Source of the DNA: JAJRVM01 sp041752115
Lineage (GTDB): Bacteria > Planctomycetota > Planctomycetia > Pirellulales > Pirellulaceae
Assembly: GCA_041752115.1 (NCBI GenBank)
Contig: JBGSHS010000253.1
Coordinates: 31,728 to 95,727 of the forward strand
DNA: 64,000 bases
Reading direction: 5' to 3'
The notes beneath the pieces are model-generated. The model was not told the origin of the DNA and searched no databases. It was given only the letters and a program-made list of their open reading frames with translations. Positions 1 through 8,823 of the stretch are shown here, piece by piece. Positions within the stretch are counted from its first letter, which is position 1, and each line of letters starts with the position of its first letter. The position numbers were made by a program, and so were the translations under genes.

Positions 1-197
1 AGTACGCCGGTCAGTTGCTGGAACATCTGGTCGCGGTGGACGCGGAACTGCGCTCGGCGGTCAACGAACGACCTCGCCTGGATGACTATCTCGCGCGGTT
101 TTCGCATGGAGCGTCGCGTCGGGTATGGGCCCATGGGCCCAGTTGCCCTACGGTCAGAGAAGCCAGCTCTGACTTCCGCACAACGGACAGCAGGTAG
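1..197 (+). pseudogene. N-terminal fragment of a Ser/Thr protein kinase, cut by the window edge
   Basis: The frame is open from base 3 and ends in TAG at 195-197. The first 30 or so residues, with the pattern LLEHLVAVDAEL followed by ERPRLDDYLARF, resemble the juxta-kinase N-terminus of planctomycete receptor-like kinases, where a helix precedes a DEYxARFP-type motif. After that the residues stop resembling the family and no kinase domain follows before the next gene. I read it as the truncated remains of a kinase gene whose start lies left of the window. It could also be an unrelated small open frame, because the recognisable part is short. Confidence 0.35.
126..141. repeat. Perfect 16-bp palindrome
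   Basis: TGGGCCCATGGGCCCA reads the same on both strands. It lies inside the decayed kinase frame. A 7-bp inverted repeat (GTCAGAG/CTCTGAC, 153-173) follows 11 bases later. No T-run follows, so neither is an obvious terminator. Confidence 0.6.
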
Positions 198-291
198 GTC
201 TTGTAGAGCAGTGATTGTCTGAATTTTGATGCGTGACGGGGAAGGCGACGTTATAATCAGCGTCTACTTCTGGCCAAATGGTGCGATGCCC

Positions 292-858
292 ATGCCCGAC
301 GTTACGCAGATCCTGTCGCAGATCGAATCCGGTGACCCGTCGGCGGCGGAGCAACTGTTGCCGTTGGTGTATGACGAACTGCGCAGACTGGCGGCGGCCA
401 AGTTGGCGTACGAGAAGCCCGGGCAGACGCTGCAAGCTACGGCGCTGGTGCATGAGGCCTATCTGCGGCTGGTTAATGCCGAGCGAGTCCAGCACTGGGA
501 CAGCCGGGGGCACTTCTTTGCTGCCGCCGCGGAAGCAATGCGAAGAATCCTGGTCGCGAACGCCACACGCAAGAGCCGACCCAAACATGGTGGGGACCGG
601 ATCCGTGTCGACTTGGACAGTGCCTGCATGGTGGAACATTCTCCGTCAGATCAACTTCTGGCGTTGGACGAAGCACTGACTAAGCTCGCGGTTGAGGACC
701 CGCAGAAGGCTCGGCTCGTGAGTTTGCGGTACTTTGCGGGGATGACCGTGGCGGAAGCGGCGGCTGCTCTCGGCATCTCTCGCGCAACCGCCGACCGGCA
801 CTGGACATACGCGAAGACCTGGCTTTATTGCGAAATGGAGGATGCCGCCGATGTCTGA
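292..858 (+). CDS. ECF-type RNA polymerase sigma factor (planctomycete Sig-70_X6/TIGR02999 type)
   Basis: This is an alternative sigma factor of about 188 residues that directs RNA polymerase to a dedicated promoter set. Region 2 runs from about residue 10 to 90, with the family's GDPSAAEQLLPLVYDELR and AxxLVHEAYLRLV signatures. Region 4 is the C-terminal helix-turn-helix with VAEAAAALGISRATADR. No cytoplasmic anti-sigma gene is present. Instead a kinase gene starts 82 bp downstream, the usual planctomycete arrangement, so the kinase is the likely signalling partner. The frame is open upstream to 226. I chose ATG 292 because it begins MPDVTQIL, matching the starts of the second sigma factor at 29281 and the stub at 36983. 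Confidence 0.9.
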   Translation: MPDVTQILSQIESGDPSAAEQLLPLVYDELRRLAAAKLAYEKPGQTLQATALVHEAYLRLVNAERVQHWDSRGHFFAAAAEAMRRILVANATRKSRPKHGGDRIRVDLDSACMVEHSPSDQLLALDEALTKLAVEDPQKARLVSLRYFAGMTVAEAAAALGISRATADRHWTYAKTWLYCEMEDAADV

Positions 859-940
859 CATTTTGGCAGAATCCGTGAGGCGCGCAGGCCCGAAAAGTTG
901 CATTGATCTGTAGGAGCAACTTCAATCAGGAGCCAGCACT

Positions 941-3634
941 ATGGATCAGCCAGCACCCGGGATCGACGTCATCTTCCTCGCGGCTCTGGAGAGAATCTCA
1001 CCTGAGGAGCGAGCCGCTTACCTCGACGATGCCTGCGGCCAAGATGTCGAGTTGCGAAAGCGAGTGGAAAGGCTCCTCAACGCGCACCCGAAAGCGGCCG
1101 GGAGTTTTCTGGAATCTCCGCCGGCTGAGCTGAAGCGGACCGAGAAGATTTCCCAGATCCGGGAACGGCCCGGCATGGTCATCGGCCGCTACAAGCTCCT
1201 TGAGCAGATCGGTGAAGGGGGCTTCGGCGTCGTGTTCATGGCTCAACAGCTGGAACCTATTCGCCGCAAGGTGGCCCTGAAAATCGTCAAGCCGGGCATG
1301 GACTCCAAGGAAGTCATCGCACGGTTTGAAGCGGAACGCCAGGCGTTGGCCATGATGGAACATCCCAACATCGCGCGCATTTTGGACGGAGGCACGACCG
1401 AATCAGGACATCCCTACTTCGTCATGGAGCTGGTCAAAGGGAAGACGATCGCCGAATATGCGGATGCCAACCGGCTGACCGTCCGCGATCGGCTTGTACT
1501 GTTTCAGTCCGTCTGCCATGCAGTGCAGCACGCGCACCAGAAAGGGATCATTCACCGTGACCTCAAACCCGCGAACATCCTGGTGACACTTCACGACGGG
1601 AAAGCGGTGGTGAAGATCATCGACTTCGGAATCGCTAAGGCCTTGAATCGGGAACTTACCGAACGTACGCTCTTCACGGCGTACGGTCAGATGGTGGGTA
1701 CGCCGCAGTATATGAGTCCCGAGCAGGCCGAGATGAGCGGGCTGGATGTGGACACACGCAGCGACATCTACTCGCTGGGCGTGCTCCTCTACGAGTTACT
1801 GACCGGGACCACACCCTTATCAGGGGACCAACTCAGGATGGTGGCGTATGCGGAGATGCAACGACTTATCCGCGAACAAGAACCGGTCAAGCCCAGCACG
1901 CGGATCAGTTCCTCGGGCGCTGAACTGACAATCCTTGCCAACCATCGCAGCGAAACACCTGAACGGCTGAATCAGGTGGTGCGCGGTGAATTGGACTGGA
2001 TCGTGATGAAGGCCCTGGAGAAGGACCGGGAACGTCGTTACGCTACAGTCGTGTCTTTCGCTACCGACGTTCACAACTACCTGCGGAACGAACCGGTCAC
2101 CGCCTGCCCGCCATCGAAGTTGTACCGATTCAGGAAGTACGCTTACCGGCACCGTGTCGCCGTGACCACAGCAGCCAGCTTGATGGCCCTGTTAGCTGTG
2201 GTCGCAGTCGTCGCCAGCGCCTTTGGTGTGTGGGCGCACGCCGAACTGTTGCGGCGACAAGAAGTTGAGACAGCATTGTTGCGCCAACTTGAGCAGACTC
2301 GCCAGGCAGAAGAAAAGGCCCAATCTCACCTTGCCCGTTATCAGGATCGCCTTGTCGAGGACGCGCTCGATGCCTTTATGAACGGTGACGTTGAGCAGGG
2401 GCGGCAGGCCATCCAAACCGCCGAAGATGCCGAGGTCCCCAAGGCGACCGTGCAGACACTCCATGGACTGCTCCTGATCTTCGACGGCAAGCTTCCTGAA
2501 GCTGTAGAGACGCTCCGCCTGGCTATCGAGGAGGATCCACGGGGAGTCCTTGCTCGCAGTGCCTGGGTAATCGCGAACAACCACTTTGGCGATTTTCCGT
2601 TGGCCGAGGCAACAGTCGCGGAATTGGCGGATGTCGCGCCCCAAACCGATTACGAGCGATTGATGCTTGCCTGGGCTACGGGGACTGAGGGGGACCTTAC
2701 GAAACTGATTGATGAGCGTCCGTCGTGGGTTGTGGCACGAGTTGTTCGCGCTGTCGGCTTGATGTACTTGCCCGATGACGAAGCCGTCAAAACGGCGACC
2801 CAGGACATCCGGTGGAGTCGCGAAGTCTATCGCAAGAGTCCCTTCGCAATCCTCTCCGACCTTTGGGTTCATATGAGGGCCAGTCGGTATGGCAAGAACA
2901 GAGGCCTGGACACCACTGCTTGGGAAGAAGCGGCTGCGCGAGCCGCGCGGGAACTTGAGCCCTATCCAGACTATTTCTGTATGTGGCAAGGTGCTTACTA
3001 CCAGAGCATCGGGAACCAGTCGCTCGCAGACAAGATGCGGGAAAGGGCATTCCAACTCGGTTTCGGCGGGCCGGTGGTTCGCGCTCTGCGGGCGTATGCG
3101 GAAGGTGCCGATCAACTCGCCATGAAGGAACTCGCCGGAGCGACCTACGAATCAGCCAATATTACGCGCGCACTGTTGCTGGCGGACAGTAATCGCGATG
3201 CTGCACTGGCCATATTTGACGACGTGGTAGGCAAAGAACGGCCTGGCAGCAATATCGACGCCTTCAACTTGCGAATTCTACTCCTCTGTGGAGAGAGTCG
3301 CGAAGCCGCGCGACTCGCCGGTGAACGTCTCAAAGTGGGACCAGTCGACGATGAGTCCGACGAAAGAGCACTGAAGTTTCTGACCGGAGAACAGACTGAG
3401 GATGATCTGTTCCCAACTCCCGACAGTGAACCTTTGCAGAACAGTCGGTATCTGCTGATTGGGTTGAAGCACTTGGCCAGCGGTGACCGAGACGCTGCTA
3501 TGCATTGGTTCCAGCAAGCGACGGTTCCCTTCTTCGAAGGCGTTCCTGATCACCATCTGGCCGAGGCGTTTCTCAAGCGTATGCAGGCGGACGAATTCTG
3601 GCCCCGATCGGTCCCCGTGAAGTGCCTGAAATAA
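941..3634 (+). CDS. Receptor-like Ser/Thr protein kinase with C-terminal TPR-like domain
   Basis: An 897-residue Hanks-type kinase anchored in the inner membrane. A helical N-terminus of about 75 residues is followed by the kinase domain: glycine loop GEGGFG (91-96), VALK lysine 114, HRDLKPAN around 206-212, DFG 228-230 and a GTPQYMSPEQ activation segment. One membrane helix lies near 407-430. After it come a charged coiled coil and a long alpha-helical TPR-like half to the C-terminus, presumably extracytoplasmic. It follows the ECF sigma factor by 82 bp and probably signals to it. An AGGAG-like site precedes ATG 941. The ligand and target are unknown. Confidence 0.9.
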   Translation: MDQPAPGIDVIFLAALERISPEERAAYLDDACGQDVELRKRVERLLNAHPKAAGSFLESPPAELKRTEKISQIRERPGMVIGRYKLLEQIGEGGFGVVFMAQQLEPIRRKVALKIVKPGMDSKEVIARFEAERQALAMMEHPNIARILDGGTTESGHPYFVMELVKGKTIAEYADANRLTVRDRLVLFQSVCHAVQHAHQKGIIHRDLKPANILVTLHDGKAVVKIIDFGIAKALNRELTERTLFTAYGQMVGTPQYMSPEQAEMSGLDVDTRSDIYSLGVLLYELLTGTTPLSGDQLRMVAYAEMQRLIREQEPVKPSTRISSSGAELTILANHRSETPERLNQVVRGELDWIVMKALEKDRERRYATVVSFATDVHNYLRNEPVTACPPSKLYRFRKYAYRHRVAVTTAASLMALLAVVAVVASAFGVWAHAELLRRQEVETALLRQLEQTRQAEEKAQSHLARYQDRLVEDALDAFMNGDVEQGRQAIQTAEDAEVPKATVQTLHGLLLIFDGKLPEAVETLRLAIEEDPRGVLARSAWVIANNHFGDFPLAEATVAELADVAPQTDYERLMLAWATGTEGDLTKLIDERPSWVVARVVRAVGLMYLPDDEAVKTATQDIRWSREVYRKSPFAILSDLWVHMRASRYGKNRGLDTTAWEEAAARAARELEPYPDYFCMWQGAYYQSIGNQSLADKMRERAFQLGFGGPVVRALRAYAEGADQLAMKELAGATYESANITRALLLADSNRDAALAIFDDVVGKERPGSNIDAFNLRILLLCGESREAARLAGERLKVGPVDDESDERALKFLTGEQTEDDLFPTPDSEPLQNSRYLLIGLKHLASGDRDAAMHWFQQATVPFFEGVPDHHLAEAFLKRMQADEFWPRSVPVKCLK

Positions 3635-3929
3635 CGGTGCGATCTTGTCATTAATCTCCCAGGCAACCTCACCGCTGGTTCCCTGGCGGTGCCAAAAGAA
3701 GATGAAGACATACTGGGGTTTTGACGCCCAGGCGGCATCACGGACCTCCGCCAGGCTGCTGTACAGGAGGGCCTTGGTGGCGCTTTCGCCCATAAAGATA
3801 CGATTGAAATTCGTGTTTCAGCTCACCTGCTACCGCGAGCACGACGTGTAACCGGTCCACGAGAGACAATTGCATCATGCAGACGGTGCCGACTGTGCCG
3901 CGTCCACGATTCAACCGCCGAGCACCCAT
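3635..3929 (-). pseudogene. Possible broken ORF split by a frameshift
   Basis: On the minus strand a frame beginning near 3929 (LVDRLHVVLAVAGELKHEF) looks protein-like until about 3790. From there a different frame (TKALLYSSLAEVRDAAWAS, then QYVFIFFWHRQGTSGEVAWE) looks protein-like down to the kinase stop at 3634. Joining the two would need one frameshift near 3790. The family is not recognised, and the fragment runs into the 3' end of the kinase gene on the other strand. The rest of this gap, 3930-4103, shows nothing I can assign. Confidence 0.25.
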
Positions 3930-4103
3930 CGCCGCTCGTGCGATATTAACATGGCACTATTGGTGTTCGGCTCGCTTGCCGGCAGACTTCGGCCAGTGAT
4001 TCAACCAGACGTGACATCGTCGAAGTTCATCCTCCTTTGCCACCGATGTTTCGGTACATGCAACTCTTTCGGGCATTGCAGTGATCTTCGCTGCAATGGT
4101 CCG

Positions 4104-6560
4104 TCATGAGTCACTATCGATGTTTCCTTCACATCGTCTGCTACCTGACAATTCGATGCGGTGTCCGCCAAGGAGAGCAGCATGGCTCGGATGGCAGGTG
4201 AGAATGATGACTTGCTTGTCGTCGGCAAAGTGCCGCAAGATTGCGCTCGCAGCCTCTTGGCGTTCGGGGTCGAGATCTACCAATGGATCGTCGAGGAGCA
4301 GAAATCCCTCTCGCCCATCCAAAAAATGCCGCGCCATCGAGAGTCGGATTGCCAGCCCCAGGCAGGTACGAGTGCCCATGGACAGCGCGTCATAGGGAAT
4401 CGGCAATTCGTCTGCGCGGCCTGCAGTGGACTCCTCGAGTCGGACCTCGATGTAACGGCCACCCGTCAATGGTTCCACGACCCTCCTCATTTCGCGAATC
4501 CACGGATCAAGCGTGCTGGCGTCCATCTGTTCCCGGAGTCTGGCGAATACGCCTGCGATCCTATCAATCGCGGCCGCCTCCTTCACCACGCGCGAGAACG
4601 TCGCGTTTTCCACGGCCAAGGCAGCATCCAGGTTCTGAAGCGACTGGTCCGGTGACTCATTTTCGAGTTCCGCCCGCTGAACAACGAGCCCCGGCAGTGT
4701 GTCCTCCTTGATCGTTCTGAACCGTCGCTCTTTCTCCCTGAATTCCGCCACAAAGGCGTCAGCATCGGTGACACCGTCCGGAAGCGGCTTGAGTGCATCG
4801 ATTGCTGCGTTCTTTTCGTTCAATCGGCACTTCACATTCACCAGAGCGTTGAGCAACCCGTCCTGACTGCCGAATTGCTCCTGCCAGGTGTTGAGTTTCT
4901 TCCTGGCGTCCATGATCTGGGTTTGCAGGGCGTTCTGGGCACTTTCGAGCCTGCCCTTTTCCTCGGCAACATCCGCGGAAACCCGACGAGGCAACGCGGG
5001 CGCCACCTCTGCCACATCTCGTGTAAGAGTCTCCAGGTCGTCCCCGTCGAGGATCTCGGTAAGTTGTCGGTCAAGTGCCGATACGGCCGTGGTTCGGCTT
5101 TGGAAATCCTGGTGGAGAACTTGCGCTGCCTCCAACCCATCGACACCCAAGTCCGACAAGAGCTTTTCAAGTTTCTTCGCCGTTTCCGCGTGCGCGGCGC
5201 TGACCTGATCGAATGCCGCCTCGCCCGACTGGACGTCCAATTCCCAGTCCTGATGTCGCAGCGCTAACCGTCCGCCAGCCTCTAACTCCAGCGGCACGTC
5301 CGCGACGAGATCGGTCTCTTGTTCCGATTCCAGATCCCTCCTGACCACGACGGCGAACGGCTTGTGCGGTGTGAGTCTGAGCCGGATCCGACCCGCCTTA
5401 AGGCTTGCGACGTGCCTTTTCAAATCGGCGTCGAGCGATTCCAATCGCTTGAGGTCATTGAATGTCAACGGCTTGATCGCAGCGAGCTCTTTCTTGGCCG
5501 TTACCAGTTCCGCGAACTTGTTCTGGGCCCGAGCAAGCTTGTCTCGCTTGGCCTGGCTCGCCTCAAATGCCCGAGTGTGCACCAATTCCTGCACGAGTTG
5601 CTCTAGCTGGCGGTTGCCAGTATTCGAGTTCTCCTGCAGCGTATTCAGACGCTCCTCGAGTCTGGGCCATTCCTTCGCGATGTCTCGAAATGCCGTTTCG
5701 TCTCGAGCAACCTCTTTTCGTTCCAGCTCGAGTGTCGCGCGTTTCGCCACGTCCGCCGCGACGCCCGCGGTTTCTTCCAAAAACTTCTGAAGAGCTTTCT
5801 TCTCGTCAGACACCGTGTTGATCTGTTCGTTCAGGGCGTCCAATCGTCGCTCGAACTGTTCCGCTCGTTCCCGTTCTTTCCGGATGGATTCCTTGACGTA
5901 GTACGCCTTCAGCACCTCACCTACCGAGCTCCTCCAGGGATTATCGATGCCCCTCCCATCCTCTGGCCGCATCAGGCTGCGATCCCATCGTGAGTAATAC
6001 CTGGCCTGCCGTTGCGTGATGGCCTGGCCAAGGTGTTCGAGCGATACGCCGTCGGTGGCAAAGACAGCCTTTCTCAACAGGTCCGCGAGATCCTGAGTGT
6101 CCGTGCTATCGCGGCCAAGTTCGTCCAACGTCTGAGGGTGATCCGCCTGGCAGGCGATGAGCACGTGTTCGTACGTACCGCATTTCAGACCGAGAAGTTC
6201 GGTAAGCTTCTCTTGCACACCATCCGCATCGGCGAGGATCTGCCCTCCGGGGAGTTTCAGCTCGGTACTCGCTTGTTTTCCCCAGGATTTGGCCAGCACA
6301 TAGTCGTGACCTTTGACGCCGAATTGAAGCGTGATTCGAATCGTATCTCCTCCATGGAGAGGAAGATAGGGGGTGATCTTGGTCTCGGTTTGGCGTTTGG
6401 TCAGTTTCGTCGGAGTGAACAGAACTGACTTCAGCGAGTTTACGAGCGTCGTCTTCCCAGCCTCATTCGGGCCCACGACGACGTTCAAACCAGCCTTGAA
6501 GGACACGGTCCGATTCGAAATGCCGGCGAATGGTTGCAGGATCAGTTGTTGGATAATCAT
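4104..6560 (-). CDS. Rad50/SbcC/YhaN-like ATPase
   Basis: An 818-residue SMC-family ATPase that should work with the nuclease encoded just upstream in DNA-end processing. Walker A is GPNEAGKTT (about 32-40). The C-terminus has the ABC signature region LGLAIRLSMA, Walker B LLLDDPLVDLD and the switch histidine in TCHPSH. Two long coiled coils lie between. The apex has no CxxC zinc hook. A short strand-rich insert (around LRLTPHKPFAVVV to HQDWELDVQSGE) sits there instead. Its ATG overlaps the stop of the nuclease gene by 4 bases (ATGA, 6557-6560), so the two are translationally coupled. The exact subfamily (SbcC or YhaN) is not certain. Confidence 0.85.
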   Translation of the reverse strand: MIIQQLILQPFAGISNRTVSFKAGLNVVVGPNEAGKTTLVNSLKSVLFTPTKLTKRQTETKITPYLPLHGGDTIRITLQFGVKGHDYVLAKSWGKQASTELKLPGGQILADADGVQEKLTELLGLKCGTYEHVLIACQADHPQTLDELGRDSTDTQDLADLLRKAVFATDGVSLEHLGQAITQRQARYYSRWDRSLMRPEDGRGIDNPWRSSVGEVLKAYYVKESIRKERERAEQFERRLDALNEQINTVSDEKKALQKFLEETAGVAADVAKRATLELERKEVARDETAFRDIAKEWPRLEERLNTLQENSNTGNRQLEQLVQELVHTRAFEASQAKRDKLARAQNKFAELVTAKKELAAIKPLTFNDLKRLESLDADLKRHVASLKAGRIRLRLTPHKPFAVVVRRDLESEQETDLVADVPLELEAGGRLALRHQDWELDVQSGEAAFDQVSAAHAETAKKLEKLLSDLGVDGLEAAQVLHQDFQSRTTAVSALDRQLTEILDGDDLETLTRDVAEVAPALPRRVSADVAEEKGRLESAQNALQTQIMDARKKLNTWQEQFGSQDGLLNALVNVKCRLNEKNAAIDALKPLPDGVTDADAFVAEFREKERRFRTIKEDTLPGLVVQRAELENESPDQSLQNLDAALAVENATFSRVVKEAAAIDRIAGVFARLREQMDASTLDPWIREMRRVVEPLTGGRYIEVRLEESTAGRADELPIPYDALSMGTRTCLGLAIRLSMARHFLDGREGFLLLDDPLVDLDPERQEAASAILRHFADDKQVIILTCHPSHAALLGGHRIELSGSRRCEGNIDSDS

Positions 6561-7675
6561 GACTTTGCGCCCCTTACCAGTTCGTAGGCCATCTGCAGGG
6601 CAAGTGCGTCTCCTTGCTCTCCTGCCAGTTCGCTCAGCAGCCGATGCGGGAACGATCCCTCTGTGAATTCTTGATCGATATCTTCCTGCCGGATCTCTCT
6701 CACTAGCTCAGAGAGATCATCTTCAAGATAGAGTACGCGGGCTTTCAACGTCTCGATCAACTGCCCTCTTCCGGCGTAAATCTCAGCCGGAACGCGTCCG
6801 GTGAGTCGCAGTTTCACGAGGTCCTTTTGGGCTTCCATGGCGGCGAAGCGTTCGTGGACCGTCGTGACATCCTCGTCGTTCGAAACGGACACGTCGAGTT
6901 CATGGAAACGAAATGCCCCCGTCACAACGGATCGAAAAGCTATCGCTCGGTCCTCACCGATATCGATGATCCATGCATATCCCGGATGTCGGCAGTCAAA
7001 TCCGTCAGGTTCCGGCACCGAGGGGAAGAAGATCTGATCGTCTGTGCCCTGCTGCCGGTCTGGGTAGCGTACGTGGGTGTGCCCGAGCAGCCACAGATCG
7101 AGGCCCACCTGTTCCAGCTCTGGCCGGGTCATCGGGTAGAAGTTACCATCGAAGTCCGGCGAGACTCCGTCGAGGCTTCCATGAGCGATGCCGATCTTCA
7201 CACCAGCACTCGTCGCAGTCGCGGCCTTCTGGATCCACCCAATCGCGTGTTCAGCCGAGTGACGGGACGTGCAGACCCCGGGATACAGGGTGGCGTTCAG
7301 GCCGTAATCGCGCAGCGGGTATGGCCGACATTCACGCAACACGAGATGATTCTCGCCCAGGGCGTCGCAGAACAACGGCCATATCGGGTCGTTCTCGTGC
7401 CGGACATAGTCGTGATTTCCGGGCAGCACGACGACGAGCGATTCGCAACGTCTGAGCGTTTCTGCCGCCGCGCGAATATCCGCTTTCGCAACTCGCGGGT
7501 TGTCGAATAGGTCGCCGGCCACGACGAACAGGTCACACTTCTCTCCGTTCGCGGTATCGACCATTCGACCAACGGTACTCAGGCGAGCCTTAACGAGCCG
7601 TTCCTGTACTTCCTGTGGGTATCCACGGGTAAACTTGAGCCCTATATGGACGTCCGATGTATGGAAGATTCTCAT
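6557..7675 (-). CDS. Mre11/SbcD/YhaO-like metallophosphoesterase (DNA exonuclease)
   Basis: A 372-residue two-metal calcineurin-fold nuclease. Metal-binding motifs appear in the expected order: SDVHIG near the N-terminus, GDLFDN, GNHD, AHGS and GHTH. The length matches the Mre11/SbcD family, with a C-terminal capping region of about 150 residues. It is the first gene of a two-gene operon and overlaps the Rad50-like ATPase by four bases. Together they would bind, tether and trim DNA ends and hairpins. The start follows an AAGGA site. The upstream gap to 7804 shows no gene. Confidence 0.88.
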   Translation of the reverse strand: MRIFHTSDVHIGLKFTRGYPQEVQERLVKARLSTVGRMVDTANGEKCDLFVVAGDLFDNPRVAKADIRAAAETLRRCESLVVVLPGNHDYVRHENDPIWPLFCDALGENHLVLRECRPYPLRDYGLNATLYPGVCTSRHSAEHAIGWIQKAATATSAGVKIGIAHGSLDGVSPDFDGNFYPMTRPELEQVGLDLWLLGHTHVRYPDRQQGTDDQIFFPSVPEPDGFDCRHPGYAWIIDIGEDRAIAFRSVVTGAFRFHELDVSVSNDEDVTTVHERFAAMEAQKDLVKLRLTGRVPAEIYAGRGQLIETLKARVLYLEDDLSELVREIRQEDIDQEFTEGSFPHRLLSELAGEQGDALALQMAYELVRGAKS

Positions 7676-7804
7676 AGTTCCTTGGTCACCTTTCGCGAAA
7701 TTCGGAGTGTCGTTGCTGCGATGTGGCAGAGAACGAGCGCTACACGTTGTCGTCCGTACGATGGAGAGCGACAGACTGCAAACGGGCCCATCACGCTCGG
7801 GCGT

Positions 7805-8008
7805 CTAGGATGTGTCTGGCTGCAATGAAGGCGATTCATCCAACAGAAAGTAGCTACCTGCGTCTTCGCGGAACCGCCCGGCCAGGTTGTATGCCTCTTC
7901 CCTGGGAGGTGCTCGCCCTAACGCATCCCACACGAATTGGCGATGAGATTCTTCCAAGGCACGTTGGAAATTCTCCGATAACGCATACCCATCCCGCCGA
8001 TGGATCAT
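7805..8008 (-). pseudogene. Small protein-like fragment downstream of the decayed regulator
   Basis: A 67-codon frame with protein-like composition (LSENFQRALEESHRQFVWDA, then AYNLAGRFREDAGSYFLLDE). It begins three bases after the stop of the regulator remnant at 8011 and lies in another frame. It may be the tail of the same degraded gene or of a lost neighbour. The family is not recognised. Confidence 0.25.
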
Positions 8009-8010
8009 CG

Positions 8011-8607
8011 CTACACTACTTTCGCAAGTCCGCCAACAGCAACTGACCGCACACTTGATACCTTCTGTACGGGGGCTCCACCAAGAACTTCATGTCCCGG
8101 ATCCAATTTGCCAGGCAGAACGGCAGCACGACCAAGCCTGGCGAGTACCATTTTGAAGGCTCTCTGGACCGCTTCCCGGAACATCGTGCCGGCCAGCGGC
8201 TCCATCAGGTGCCGAGTCAAATAGAGTGCAATCCCCTCGGCTACCGCAAACGAGAGGCCCAGCTGACTGCGATCCGCATTCACATGCCATTTCTTGCGGC
8301 CGTGATCTTCGGTCGTCCCCGCAAGCGGGAACCCTGTACGCTGAAACAGCTTCAGGATACGATGGATCGTCGTCTCGCTGCCCCCCATCTCGTCAGCCAT
8401 TTCGTCAACTTTCGCTCCTTGGTGAAACGCAGACCATTTCCGCCACGGAATCGACTGACGCACCAGGGGCGTTACTTCGCTTATGCTCTGTCCCTGTCGA
8501 AGCAAATGCCGACGAGCCAGCGATCGAGCATACCCGAAATCGGGCAGCCAACCAACCAGTGTCAGAGCCACCTTTTCATCGCTCACAGCGCCGGCCCGAA
8601 ATGGCAA
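8011..8607 (-). pseudogene. Decayed HTH regulator of the YafY/WYL type (WYL domain missing)
   Basis: About 198 codons are open. A helix-turn-helix of the DeoR/YafY type is recognisable (DEMADEMGGSETTIHRILKL followed by TGFPL). The next stretch, with GRKKWHV and VAEGIALYLTRHLMEPLAGT, matches the linker helices that precede a WYL ligand domain in planctomycete regulators. The WYL domain itself, usually another 150 residues or more, is absent, and the residues after RAAVLPGKLDP do not resemble the family. The first 40 residues are also poor, and no convincing start was found. I infer a truncated regulator that no longer senses a ligand. In the 216-bp gap upstream, a short plus-strand frame (DVQNLGDGDADDLKAAYEAA) looks protein-like but is unassigned. 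Confidence 0.5.
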
Positions 8608-8823
8608 GTCTCAACGCGTTTCAAGGGAACGACGGCGCAGATGCGGTTATCTGCACCCTTGACCGCTGATTGCAGGTTGGCCTGCTCGTACTGGGACGTC
8701 CAGAACTTGGGGGATGGTGACGCGGACGACCTCAAGGCCGCTTACGAGGCCGCCAAGCGGGACGACGTTGCGCCGGTGGACGGCTGGCGCAGCTGGGCCG
8801 ACAATGGCCCGATTCGCCAGATA

